Below are positions 53,431 through 60,423 of a stretch of DNA of 60,423 nt, in pieces. A program made the position numbers and the translations under genes. Each line of letters begins with the position of its first letter. Positions within the stretch are counted from its first letter, which is position 1. The notes under the pieces are model-generated. The model searched no databases and was not told the origin of the DNA. It worked only from the letters and a program-made list of their open reading frames with translations. This DNA is from Desulfobacterales bacterium (GTDB taxonomy: Bacteria > Desulfobacterota > Desulfobacteria > Desulfobacterales > JAHEIW01), in assembly GCA_020348305.1 (NCBI GenBank), contig CP070746.1:6097313-6157735 (forward strand). Reading direction: 5' to 3'.

Positions 53431-54074
53431 CTTTTCCCTATCTTCAGTTGGCTCGACAATTCTTCCAAGTTCGCCACGAGACGATCGGCCCCGGCTTCAG
53501 CCAGCTCTTCTTTGCTGCAAACACCGGTGGTGACTGAAAATATCTTTACCCCGGCTGCTTTGGCCATTCGAATATCCTCAACCGAATCTCCTATATAACA
53601 ACATTCATTTTTGCTGATGTTGAGGATTTGAATAATGTTCAATAGCGGTTCCGGGGAAGGTTTCGGCTTGCTGAGTTCATCTGCGAAACGTGTTACCTGA
53701 AACAAATCTGCCAGATAACGTGGAAATGTGCGGTCGAAAAGCGATCTGACGGTATTGGAGATTAAAGCGAGAGCATATTGTTTCGCAAGTGACGATAATA
53801 TCTTTTCAACATCCGGGAAGAGCAGATTTTTTTGGTCTATTAGCTCATAATAGTATCTTTCCTTAAGGCCGAATAATTTTTTCCATTCACGCTCGGTAAT
53901 ATTTCCGAAATACAGGTCTTTTTTCTGCACCGGCGGATAGGATATATAGCGTCTCACCGTTTCTTGGGCAATGTCAAATCCCATATTCCTGCCGGCTTTC
54001 CAGTAGGATTCGACTTGATACTTTAAATCATTCAGTAGAACTCCATTATAATCAAAAACTAATGCTTTCAGCAT
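53427..54074 (-). CDS. HAD-superfamily hydrolase
   Basis: About 215 aa. Motif I FDYNGVLLN (Asp nucleophile kept, the second Asp of D-x-D is Asn), motif II LISNTVRS, motif III Lys in ELSKPKPSPEP, and motif IV GDSVEDIRMAKAAG. Beta-phosphoglucomutase/phosphoglycolate-phosphatase-like layout with a helical cap. The Asn in place of the usual acid/base Asp is seen in some HAD lines, and it may slow or change the reaction. GAGG precedes ATG 54074; the longer frame from 54098 lacks a box. Confidence 0.85.
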   Translation of the reverse strand: MLKALVFDYNGVLLNDLKYQVESYWKAGRNMGFDIAQETVRRYISYPPVQKKDLYFGNITEREWKKLFGLKERYYYELIDQKNLLFPDVEKILSSLAKQYALALISNTVRSLFDRTFPRYLADLFQVTRFADELSKPKPSPEPLLNIIQILNISKNECCYIGDSVEDIRMAKAAGVKIFSVTTGVCSKEELAEAGADRLVANLEELSSQLKIGKS

Positions 54075-54147
54075 GCAACCATCCTCGTAACGTAGCAATC
54101 ATTTATCTCTATCAGATCGTGAATAACAAATTGGTTTATGTTGGTAA

Positions 54148-54273
54148 ATGAAAAGAATAGAATTTTATTTACAACCGGAAGATATCGCCCGGGTGGTTCG
54201 TTTTATTCTAGAACAGCCGGACCATGTTCGTTTACCTCTCATTTTGGCCGTCCCTGCTGATCAGGAGTTGTAA
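54148..54273 (+). pseudogene. C-terminal fragment of a short-chain dehydrogenase
   Basis: A 41-codon frame (MKRIEFYLQP...ADQEL) resembles the last part of YdfG-type SDRs, where the pattern L-x-P-E-D-I-A-x-x-V-x-x-x-L-x-Q-P-x-x-V is followed by a terminal strand. Here it reads LQPEDIARVVRFILEQPDHV. No SDR core lies upstream, so this is a remnant, perhaps from an old deletion. Recognised from memory of the family, without an alignment. Confidence 0.5.
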
Positions 54274-54333
54274 AAAATAATCACTGCAGCATTCCGGACC
54301 CGCCCTCTTTCCTCGAATTCTGGGCTGGTAGAC

Positions 54334-55091
54334 ATGAGTGGATATATTACCCATGCTTTTTCTATTTTAGCGGATCCTTACGTTCTTTCCGTTATTACCT
54401 TGTCCTCATTTTATGGTCTTTTTATCGGCGCAATCCCCGGCTTAACGGCCACCATGGCCACGGCGTTGCTTGTTCCGCTCACATTTTTTATGGATCCGCT
54501 TCCGGCGCTGGCCGCCATTGTCACCATGGAGGCCATGGCCATCTTTTCCGGTGATATCCCGGCGACCCTGGTACGCATTCCGGGTACCCCATCATCTGCC
54601 GCTTATACCCAGGATTCCTATGAACTCACCAAGAAAGGCCATGCCGAATTAGCCCTCGGTGTGGATCTCGTGTTTTCCGTAATATGAGGGCTGATGGGTG
54701 CTGTTGTTCTTATTATTGCCGCACCCATGCTGGCCGAATTTGCCATGAAATTTACAACCATCGAATATTTCTGGCTGGCCACCCTGGGCCTCAGCGCATC
54801 GGTCATGGTTTCACGGGGGTCTTTGATTAAGGGATCCTTTTCCCTGCTATTCGGGCTAGCCCTGTCAACGGTGGGGGTAGACATTGCCTTGGGTTTTCCA
54901 CGTTTTACTTTTGGCAACGTCGAGCTTTTAAACGGAATTAATTTTATTCCGGCACGGAGTGGGATTTCACTCAATTTTTTTCGCGCCTCATTAGCGCCGT
55001 CCTTTGTGTGCTGGCACTGCTGGTTTGGTTTTTCCCGGTCATTATGGGCTTTCTACAGAAAGGGCTTCAAAACTCCAAAAAGGAGCCTTAA
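54334..55091 (+). pseudogene. Tripartite tricarboxylate transporter permease TctA, disrupted
   Basis: The first 117 codons (MSGYITHAF...) are the typical TctA start with FIGAIPGLTATMATALLVPLT and PATLVRIPGTPSSAA. An in-frame TGA at 54685-54687 interrupts FSVI-stop-GLMGAVVLII, where the family has Gly (GGA to TGA is one change). The same frame continues to about 54955 (FGNVELLNGINFIPA), after which the match resumes in another frame as a TctA-like tail from 54951 to the TAA at 55089 (RLISAVLCVLALLVW). Only about 250 codons of a usual ~500 are present, so an internal deletion joined the ends. TctB and TctC are absent. Confidence 0.8.
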
Positions 55092-55133
55092 AATTAAGAT
55101 GGAAGTTTTTGTGCGGGTATACGTCACAGTTAA

Positions 55134-56588
55134 TCATCCATCATCTGGATTTTCGCGCTGAAGCGTCAACATCGTAATATCATCCGCCTGGGGGGCTTTG
55201 CCGATATGAGCAAAAAGACTTGTTCCGATCCTTTCCATCAAGTCGAAGGCGGTCGCCACCGGTTGAGACAATAAGGAGATTAGATGTTTTTTAGTAAAAC
55301 GCTCCTCGCCGGGGGAACGTGCATCGGGAACTCCGTCTGTAAATGCAAATAAAATTTCACCTGGCTTCAGCTGAATCTGCTCATATTTGAATTTCGCCTC
55401 AGGAATCAGACCGACTGCCGGTCCCGTTGGTAAGAGACGTTCACTTATGCCATTTCGGCCAATAACAAATACAGTCTCATGCCCGGCGTTGATATAAACC
55501 AGCTTTCCGTTTTTTGGATCTAAAACCCCGAAAAAAAGTGATGCGAACATACACATCTGATTGTTTTGTGCGATGTAATCATTGGTCAGTGAAACGGTTC
55601 GGATCGCTTCGACTTGATTGTATTGTCTAATTGATTCTGAATCGGGCGTACCGCCAACCGTTTGTTTTTGCGTATCAATCAGTGATCTGCTTAACTGAGC
55701 TTGGCCGGAGAATACGCGTATCAAGCTTCGAAACAGTGCCATGAAAAGTGCCGATCCCACCCCCTTATCACATACATCACCGATGACCAATCCGGCATAA
55801 CCTCCCGGCAACATGAATACATCGTAAAAGTCGCCTGCAACTCGACTTGCCGGAAAAAAAAACTCTTCAATATGCCAATTGGCCAAATGCGGTAATTGCT
55901 TGGGTAAAAAGTTATTCTGAATCTTACGGCATTTTTCCATCTCCCGGTCAAGCACTCTGGAATAGGCCTCGATCTCTTGCTTGGCTTTTCCCAGTGACTT
56001 AATCGATTCATTCAGGCTGTCAAAGAGGTATGCATTTTCTAAAGCCAAGGCCACCTGGTTGACAGTGATTTTCATTCGCTCGACAATCCCCGGTGTGAAG
56101 TAGCCGGGCATAGAATGCATTAGTGTTAAAATTCCCAACAGTATTTCACCGCTAATAATCGGCAGAGCCAACGCCGAACGAGCGGGATAAGACGAATTGG
56201 CAAGGATTGGCCTGCGATCATCCTTCTGGGAGTCATTGACCAGACCGATCTTGCGATGACTCGTCACCCACCCTGCAAGCCCTTTTTCCAATACCGATTC
56301 GTTCAGCACAGAGCTTGGCTCAGGGGAGATTTCAGCGTCGGATAATATACCGTCGACCACGATGCCATCGCTGTCGAGTAAAACGAGACTGCCGAGTTCT
56401 GCACCGCTCAGTTCGATTGAGATCTCAATCGTTTTGCGCAACATGGCTTTGATGACTTCCGCTTTATCATCTGACCTTGCCGTAGAAACAAACTTTTCAA
56501 ATAATACAGTCTGGGCTTGGAAGGCGGCCCTTACTGCATCAGCGCTGAGTATCTCGTTAAGTTTTCCTTCGGCACGCTCTTGGCTCAT
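55134..56588 (-). CDS. GAF-domain SpoIIE/RsbU-type serine phosphatase
   Basis: About 484 aa. A GAF sensor domain (about residues 40-190; GSLVLLDSDGIVVDG, GLAGWVTSHRKIGLV, ALPIISGEILLGILTL) is linked by a coiled coil (about 195-240, SIKSLGKAKQEIEAYSRVL) to a PP2C-like SpoIIE domain with metal-binding Asp motifs VAGDFYDVF, IGDVCDKGVGSALFM, FAFTDGVPDAR and QADDITML. Such proteins dephosphorylate anti-sigma-factor antagonists in a partner-switching stress response. ATG 56588 follows GGGGG; earlier ATGs are possible. No anti-sigma or antagonist gene is adjacent. Confidence 0.9.
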   Translation of the reverse strand: MSQERAEGKLNEILSADAVRAAFQAQTVLFEKFVSTARSDDKAEVIKAMLRKTIEISIELSGAELGSLVLLDSDGIVVDGILSDAEISPEPSSVLNESVLEKGLAGWVTSHRKIGLVNDSQKDDRRPILANSSYPARSALALPIISGEILLGILTLMHSMPGYFTPGIVERMKITVNQVALALENAYLFDSLNESIKSLGKAKQEIEAYSRVLDREMEKCRKIQNNFLPKQLPHLANWHIEEFFFPASRVAGDFYDVFMLPGGYAGLVIGDVCDKGVGSALFMALFRSLIRVFSGQAQLSRSLIDTQKQTVGGTPDSESIRQYNQVEAIRTVSLTNDYIAQNNQMCMFASLFFGVLDPKNGKLVYINAGHETVFVIGRNGISERLLPTGPAVGLIPEAKFKYEQIQLKPGEILFAFTDGVPDARSPGEERFTKKHLISLLSQPVATAFDLMERIGTSLFAHIGKAPQADDITMLTLQRENPDDG

Positions 56589-56817
56589 AATTGCCCCCAT
56601 TTTAGAGGTATCGAAACCAGCAATAAATCTGAAAGAATGCAAGATTCAGCTACAGGTCTCGGCTCGATTCCATGCAAGAAATGGCGCATTCAGTCAGATG
56701 GAGCAGGAAGTTCTGATCCTTTTATCATCGTATATAGCATTATATCATTAAGTTAAATGGGGTCAAATTATATTTCCCTGATATTTCAACGCAAGTTCCC
56801 GTAATATGGGGGAGAAA

Positions 56818-56900
56818 CTTTACTTCCCTTCCTGCGCCGTCGCCATAGCGGCTATGGCGGGTCGGCGACTGGCGGCAGGGATGAGGAAGGGGGAATAAAG
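56818..56900. repeat. Nested GC-rich palindrome, possible dispersed repeat
   Basis: Inner stem CGCCATAG-CGG-CTATGGCG (56841-56859), surrounded by GTCGCC/GGCGAC and outer CTTTACTTCCCTTCC (56818-56832) / GGAAGGGGGAATAAAG (56885-56900). It would fold into a long structured hairpin in the 56589-56925 gap between the phosphatase and the amidase (56926-58362, both minus strand). The nearby GGGGTCAAATTATATT at 56759-56774 recalls sequence next to REP-type elements; this is an impression only. Confidence 0.5.
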
Positions 56901-56925
56901 CCCATCTGAGTTTGTACTTTAGAAA

Positions 56926-58362
56926 TCAATCATTTATTGCCCATGACAAATCCGGAGTTTGGGTGTGCCAGTCGGTGACCTGTTGAAAGGCATACCCGGC
57001 ACGCAATACCACATTTTCCTGGAACGGTTTTCCGTAAATCAACAGCCCGATCGGAAAACCTTTCTTGGTAAAACCGCACGGGATGCTTAATCCACACATG
57101 TTCAGGATGTTTCCAATGCATGTATTGCGCAGATAGAAGGCATTTTGCGTCAGGTAATTTTCCATGGTGGTGTCTACCTCGTCCACAGGCTGAGCCGGTA
57201 TAGGCGTTGTGGGAACAAGCAGGGCATCTATACCTTTTAAGGTATTTGCGACCTTTGCTCTTAAACGCTTTGATGCGTATGTGTTCTGCAAGTATTCGCC
57301 GGCCGTGACGTACTTGCCTTTGATCATTCGATGAGCAACCACAGGATCTAACTCGTCAAAATGCTCCTCCAACCACTTTTTGTTGAGCGTATAACCTTCG
57401 GCAGCGATGAATACTGCGCCGGGATTTAACTGCAGCGCCTCATACGCTTGCGGGAATTCGATACTGCTTACCTGAGCACCCAGTTCCTTGAACACCTTGC
57501 CGCATTCCCGCACAGCCTTTTCAACTTCCGGATGAACATCCTCCCAGAAGACCGTCTCAGCAAAGGCAAGCCGAAGACCTCGCGCGCCATCCTTCAGTTC
57601 CTTTAGGACATCCTGGGAAGCCAGACCCAAGGTAATCTCGTCATTGAGGTCAGTTCCTTGCATACATTGATAAACCAAAGCGGCATCTTCAACCGATCGC
57701 GTCAGCATCCCGACCGAATCCAGCGTCCAACTTAAGGGGTAAACGCCAGCCCGGCTGATGCGCCCGACAGTTGTCTTCAAACCTACCGTACCACAAAGCG
57801 AAGCGGGCACACGCACCGATCCTCCGGTATCGGTTCCCAGGGCCATGGGCACCATTCCGGCGGCAACCGCAACGCCCGAGCCGCTACTGGAACCGCCCGG
57901 CAAATGATGGGTTTGGCTCCAGGGGTTGTGGGGGGTGCCGTGATCGTGATTAATCCCAACGCCACTGAAAGCAAACTGAACCGTATGGGTTTTGCCCAGC
58001 AAGATCATCCCGGCCTGGGTAAGCTTTTGAATAGCTTCGGCATCCTGCGCAGCAATATTATTGTCCAACAGACTTGAACCGGCCGCAGTGGCCAGCCCTT
58101 TGACGTCAAATAGATCCTTGGCAGCATATGGGATACCATGAAGCATGCCCAAATCTTTTCCAGCCCGCAAAGCCTTTTCTGCTGCTCGGGCCTCGTCCAA
58201 TGCCCTTTGATTGCATACCAGCCGGTAAGCATTCAAATTTCCATCCAAAGACACGATGCGAGCAAGACAATGCTCCGTTAGTTCTACGGGAGAGAGTTCG
58301 CCTGTTCGAATGCGGCTGGCAAGCTCAGAAATGTTCTGATAATGCAAAGCGTTTTTATTCAT
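56926..58362 (-). CDS. Amidase-signature family amidase
   Basis: 478 aa. Ser-cisSer-Lys triad: Lys in YAAKDLFDVKG (about 80), cis-Ser in PGGSSSGSGVAVAAG (about 155), and the nucleophile Ser in GTDTGGSVRVPAS (about 178). Size and layout are those of GatA/aryl-acylamidase relatives, but no GatB/GatC neighbours are present, so a catabolic amidase is more likely. AGGATACATATATC precedes the ATG. Adds another C-N hydrolase family to the region. Substrate unknown. Confidence 0.92.
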   Translation of the reverse strand: MNKNALHYQNISELASRIRTGELSPVELTEHCLARIVSLDGNLNAYRLVCNQRALDEARAAEKALRAGKDLGMLHGIPYAAKDLFDVKGLATAAGSSLLDNNIAAQDAEAIQKLTQAGMILLGKTHTVQFAFSGVGINHDHGTPHNPWSQTHHLPGGSSSGSGVAVAAGMVPMALGTDTGGSVRVPASLCGTVGLKTTVGRISRAGVYPLSWTLDSVGMLTRSVEDAALVYQCMQGTDLNDEITLGLASQDVLKELKDGARGLRLAFAETVFWEDVHPEVEKAVRECGKVFKELGAQVSSIEFPQAYEALQLNPGAVFIAAEGYTLNKKWLEEHFDELDPVVAHRMIKGKYVTAGEYLQNTYASKRLRAKVANTLKGIDALLVPTTPIPAQPVDEVDTTMENYLTQNAFYLRNTCIGNILNMCGLSIPCGFTKKGFPIGLLIYGKPFQENVVLRAGYAFQQVTDWHTQTPDLSWAIND

Positions 58363-58475
58363 GATATATGTATCCTTTTAAAAATTTCATTACTCCATCA
58401 CTGCAGCCATTGGAGGCATATCCGCTTGACGGTAGCCACGCCGTGAGAACTTGGTTTTCCAAAATGTAAAAGATT

Positions 58476-59339
58476 CTAGCTGAATATTGGTTCTATTCCC
58501 TGCTTTTCAACCACACCTTTCATCTGCTTATCCGACGGCGGCGATTGAAAACTGGCTGCCGCCTCTATGAACTTGGGTAGCTCTTGCATATCGCCTACGG
58601 TAATCAGAAAAATGCCGGCTATTCCAAGCACCCAATGCACCGATTTAATAATGGATTCCTCATCAGTCAAAGGCTCATACCAGGTGACATGGCTGCGAGG
58701 TCTATTTCCCCAGTAGCCGCGAGCGATCGATTTTATGGTCTGCACCGCGATATTGTGATTGCTGCAATAGGAAATGAGATTATTAAAATCGGCAGCGTAA
58801 TCGGGATTCTGCATTAGCAGATAGTTGCAGGGCAAAAGTACGCTGTCAAAAGCAAATCGATCAAGGCTTTGAAGGTGCATTTTCGGTGTCAGGATACCAT
58901 GGCCGGTGACGCCGATAAATTTGGCCAATCCCTTTTCTTTAATTTCAACAAGAAACTCCAATGCCCCGCCGGGACCCATGGCAGTTTCTCGATAAACTAC
59001 GTCGGTAAGATTGTGCATCTGCAAGAGATCGACCCGGTCAACCTGAAGCCTTTCAAGAGAACGAAAGAACTGCTCACGGGCATCCTGATACGTCCGTTGA
59101 TCTGTCTTGGTGGCCAGAAAGAACTGGTCCCGGTAATGCTTCATCCAGGGACCGATCCGAAGCTCTGCATCTCCGTATAAAGGAGCCGTATCAATATGAT
59201 TGATACCGTATTTAAGCAAAATTTCAAGTACTTCGTCGGCTTCACGCTGGCTGGCGCGTCTTAAACAGGCCGATCCGAAAATCGCGTGCGTACTCTTATG
59301 CCCGGTGCTGCCGAAGGGCAGTTTTTGGATGGTGTCCAC
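58476..59339 (-). CDS. Aldo/keto reductase
   Basis: About 287 aa. Catalytic tetrad: Asp in NHIDTAPLYGD and its Tyr, Lys in LATKTDQRT, His in LLQMHNLTDV. GTG at 59339 is chosen because GGAGG stands 8 bp upstream; the ATG at 59354 would place that GGAGG inside the gene. It reduces aldehydes or ketones with NADPH in the cytoplasm; substrate unknown. It lies between the amidase and the GarR-like gene on the same strand. Confidence 0.88.
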   Translation of the reverse strand: MDTIQKLPFGSTGHKSTHAIFGSACLRRASQREADEVLEILLKYGINHIDTAPLYGDAELRIGPWMKHYRDQFFLATKTDQRTYQDAREQFFRSLERLQVDRVDLLQMHNLTDVVYRETAMGPGGALEFLVEIKEKGLAKFIGVTGHGILTPKMHLQSLDRFAFDSVLLPCNYLLMQNPDYAADFNNLISYCSNHNIAVQTIKSIARGYWGNRPRSHVTWYEPLTDEESIIKSVHWVLGIAGIFLITVGDMQELPKFIEAAASFQSPPSDKQMKGVVEKQGIEPIFS

Positions 59340-59411
59340 AGCGCATACCTCCATAATTGTAGAGACTTAAACTTCATCCCGGTTTTTTTTGATTTCTTGG
59401 TTTCAGGTGCC

Positions 59412-59553
59412 TTTCAGGTTTCGGGTGTCAGGTGTCAGTACCCATCAGGTTTCAGGTTTCACGCCCCAGGTCTGTATGCCTGCAGACTGGGAGGTATTCA
59501 GATTTCAGACTCCAACAATTGAGTTTCTGACACCTGACACCCGAAACCTGAAA
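59412..59553. repeat. Perfect 27-bp inverted repeat (GGTGTCAGG/CCTGACACC type)
   Basis: Left arm 59412-59438 and right arm 59527-59553 are perfect reverse complements over 27 bp; the arms consist of TCAGGTTTC and GGTGTCAGG words. The 88-bp loop holds further TCAGGTTTCAGGTTTC words and a smaller CCAGTCTGCAG hairpin. It fills most of the 59340-59685 gap. Arms and loop share one short word family, so it looks like a dispersed intergenic repeat, possibly acting as a terminator. Confidence 0.75.
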
Positions 59554-59685
59554 CCTACTTATTTCTGCAACCTCTTATGAAACTAGCCAAAGGCGAAGTT
59601 TCTTTTTCGATCAAACTGGCCGTTTTTCAGGCCAGCGGCTGGGCTTAACACTGAAACCTAGGTCATTGGGATTTGGATTTAAGTC

Positions 59686-60423
59686 TTATTCCTTGCCTCC
59701 CAGCTGCTCCAGCAGCAATGCCAGGCCGGAATGGTCCAGATCCCCATCGCCCCTGGCGATTAATGCATTCATCAACTCCGCAACCGTCGAAGTTGTCATC
59801 AACGGTAGTGACAACTCTCGACCGGTTTGTAAGGCAATGCCGAGATCTTTGCGGTGCAACCGAATTCTAAATCCGGGTTGGAAGGTGCGATCGATGATCC
59901 GTTGCCCGTGCAATTCAAGGATGCGGCTCTGAGCAAACCCCCCAAGCAGGGCTTCCCGAACTCTGGCTGGATCAACTCCCGAATTGCGAGCCAGGATCAA
60001 CGCTTCGGATACCGCCTGGATGGTAACACCCACGACAATCTGATTGCAGGCCTTGGTAACCTGGCCGGCTCCCGGCTCGCCGATAAGGACAATATTTTTC
60101 CCCATGACCTCAAAGATGGGCATGGCGCGTTGAAAGGCGTCTTCGGTGCCGCCGACCATAATCGAAAGCGCACCTTCTTTGGCCCCCACTTCACCGCCGG
60201 AGACGGGCGCATCCAATGATTCCACCCCCTTCGCCTTAAGAGTCTCATAAACGCTACGCGCCGTGGCAGGAGCAATGGTGGACATGTCGATAAACAACAT
60301 TCCTGAACTCACACCCTCTAAAACGCCATCCTTACCAAATACCACCTTTTCGACCTCGGGTGAGTCCGGAAGCATGGTGATAACAACATCGCTTTGCTCG
60401 GTAACTTCTTTTGATGATGTAGC
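59686..60423 (-). CDS. NAD-binding beta-hydroxyacid dehydrogenase (GarR/MmsB-like), 5' end off window
   Basis: The frame is open to the right edge; at least 245 residues are visible, and the N-terminal Rossmann glycine motif is missing. Seen: VITMLPDSPEVEKVV, FIDMSTIAP, DAPVSGGEVGAKEGALSIMVGG, the catalytic Lys in GQVTKACNQIVVG, and the C-terminal helical domain with HRKDLGIALQTGREL. The family includes tartronate-semialdehyde reductase GarR and 3-hydroxyisobutyrate dehydrogenase. With the galactarate/altronate-dehydratase-type UxaA at 4575 a GarR role is attractive, but 50 kb apart this is only suggestive. Confidence 0.88.
   Translation of the reverse strand, partial: ATSSKEVTEQSDVVITMLPDSPEVEKVVFGKDGVLEGVSSGMLFIDMSTIAPATARSVYETLKAKGVESLDAPVSGGEVGAKEGALSIMVGGTEDAFQRAMPIFEVMGKNIVLIGEPGAGQVTKACNQIVVGVTIQAVSEALILARNSGVDPARVREALLGGFAQSRILELHGQRIIDRTFQPGFRIRLHRKDLGIALQTGRELSLPLMTTSTVAELMNALIARGDGDLDHSGLALLLEQLGGKE

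Noticed and set aside
54685..54687. In-frame TGA in the TctA gene as a selenocysteine codon
   Set aside because: The position is a Gly in the family, no redox role is known there, and the gene also has a deletion and frame change downstream, so it is a nonsense mutation.
59412..59553. CRISPR array
   Set aside because: The repeated words are inverted and adjacent, without regular unique spacers or Cas genes.

Overview
This window reads as a dense catabolic and nutrient-uptake region from an anaerobic Gram-negative bacterium. An aldehyde:ferredoxin oxidoreductase, many iron-sulfur oxidoreductases, a PagL-like outer-membrane barrel, a non-pyrrolysine MttB-family methyltransferase and characteristic long intergenic inverted repeats suggest a Desulfobacterota (Desulfobacterales-like) organism or metagenome-assembled genome. 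That assignment is inference; no rRNA or marker gene is present. No tRNA, rRNA, CRISPR array, integrase or intact transposase was seen.

Layout. 0-7.2 kb (mostly minus strand): a polar amino-acid ABC transporter, a PagL-like outer-membrane protein, a QueG-like iron-sulfur protein, and an alcohol dehydrogenase / altronate dehydratase pair. 7.3-13 kb (plus): an IclR-family regulator overlapping a complete branched-chain-amino-acid-type (HAAT) importer. 13.3-15.2 kb (minus): isochorismatase-type hydrolase and Amidohydro_2 enzyme. 15.4-24.7 kb (plus): tandem creatininase-like protein, Gfo/Idh/MocA dehydrogenase, PreA-like flavoprotein, KDPG-type aldolase, AOR, and a GMC oxidoreductase with an SRPBCC protein and a gluconate-2-dehydrogenase-subunit-3-like partner. 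24.9-35.4 kb: a ribose-type (CUT2) importer with two permeases, a single-domain creatininase, and a second HAAT importer. 35.5-45.1 kb: 2-keto-3-deoxygluconate-type kinase, second Gfo/Idh/MocA protein, class III aminotransferase, second CUT2 importer (with ATPase fused to one permease) and a nitrilase-superfamily amidohydrolase. 45.3-48.1 kb: a SsuABC/TauABC-like importer whose binding protein is encoded convergently. 48.3-53.4 kb: SDR, iron-sulfur old-yellow-enzyme-type reductase, MttB-like methyltransferase and a divergent LarA-like protein. 53.4-60.4 kb: HAD hydrolase, a decayed stretch (SDR fragment and TctA pseudogene), GAF-SpoIIE phosphatase, amidase, aldo/keto reductase and a GarR-like dehydrogenase running off the right edge.

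How it may fit together. Altronate dehydratase + KDG-type kinase + KDPG-type aldolase would form a route from sugar acids to pyruvate and a triose. AOR, GMC, aldo/keto reductase, MDR dehydrogenase and Gfo/Idh/MocA proteins would supply redox steps. At least five unrelated C-N hydrolase families sit between importers, which suggests that amide, lactam or amino-sugar-acid substrates are taken up and opened here.

Most interesting signals. (1) Three promoters (upstream of iclR, of the tandem creatininase and of the MttB-like gene) share a TTGACA -35 and a related 17-bp near-palindrome centred 56-59 bp from the first base of the -35, a candidate IclR regulon. (2) A tandem creatininase whose N-terminal half has lost key His positions. 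(3) Two paralogous CUT2 systems with the order permease-SBP-ATPase-permease, the second with ATPase and permease fused. (4) A GMC/SRPBCC/subunit-3 module that lacks export signals and a cytochrome. (5) A putative demethylation/reduction/LarA-like cluster.
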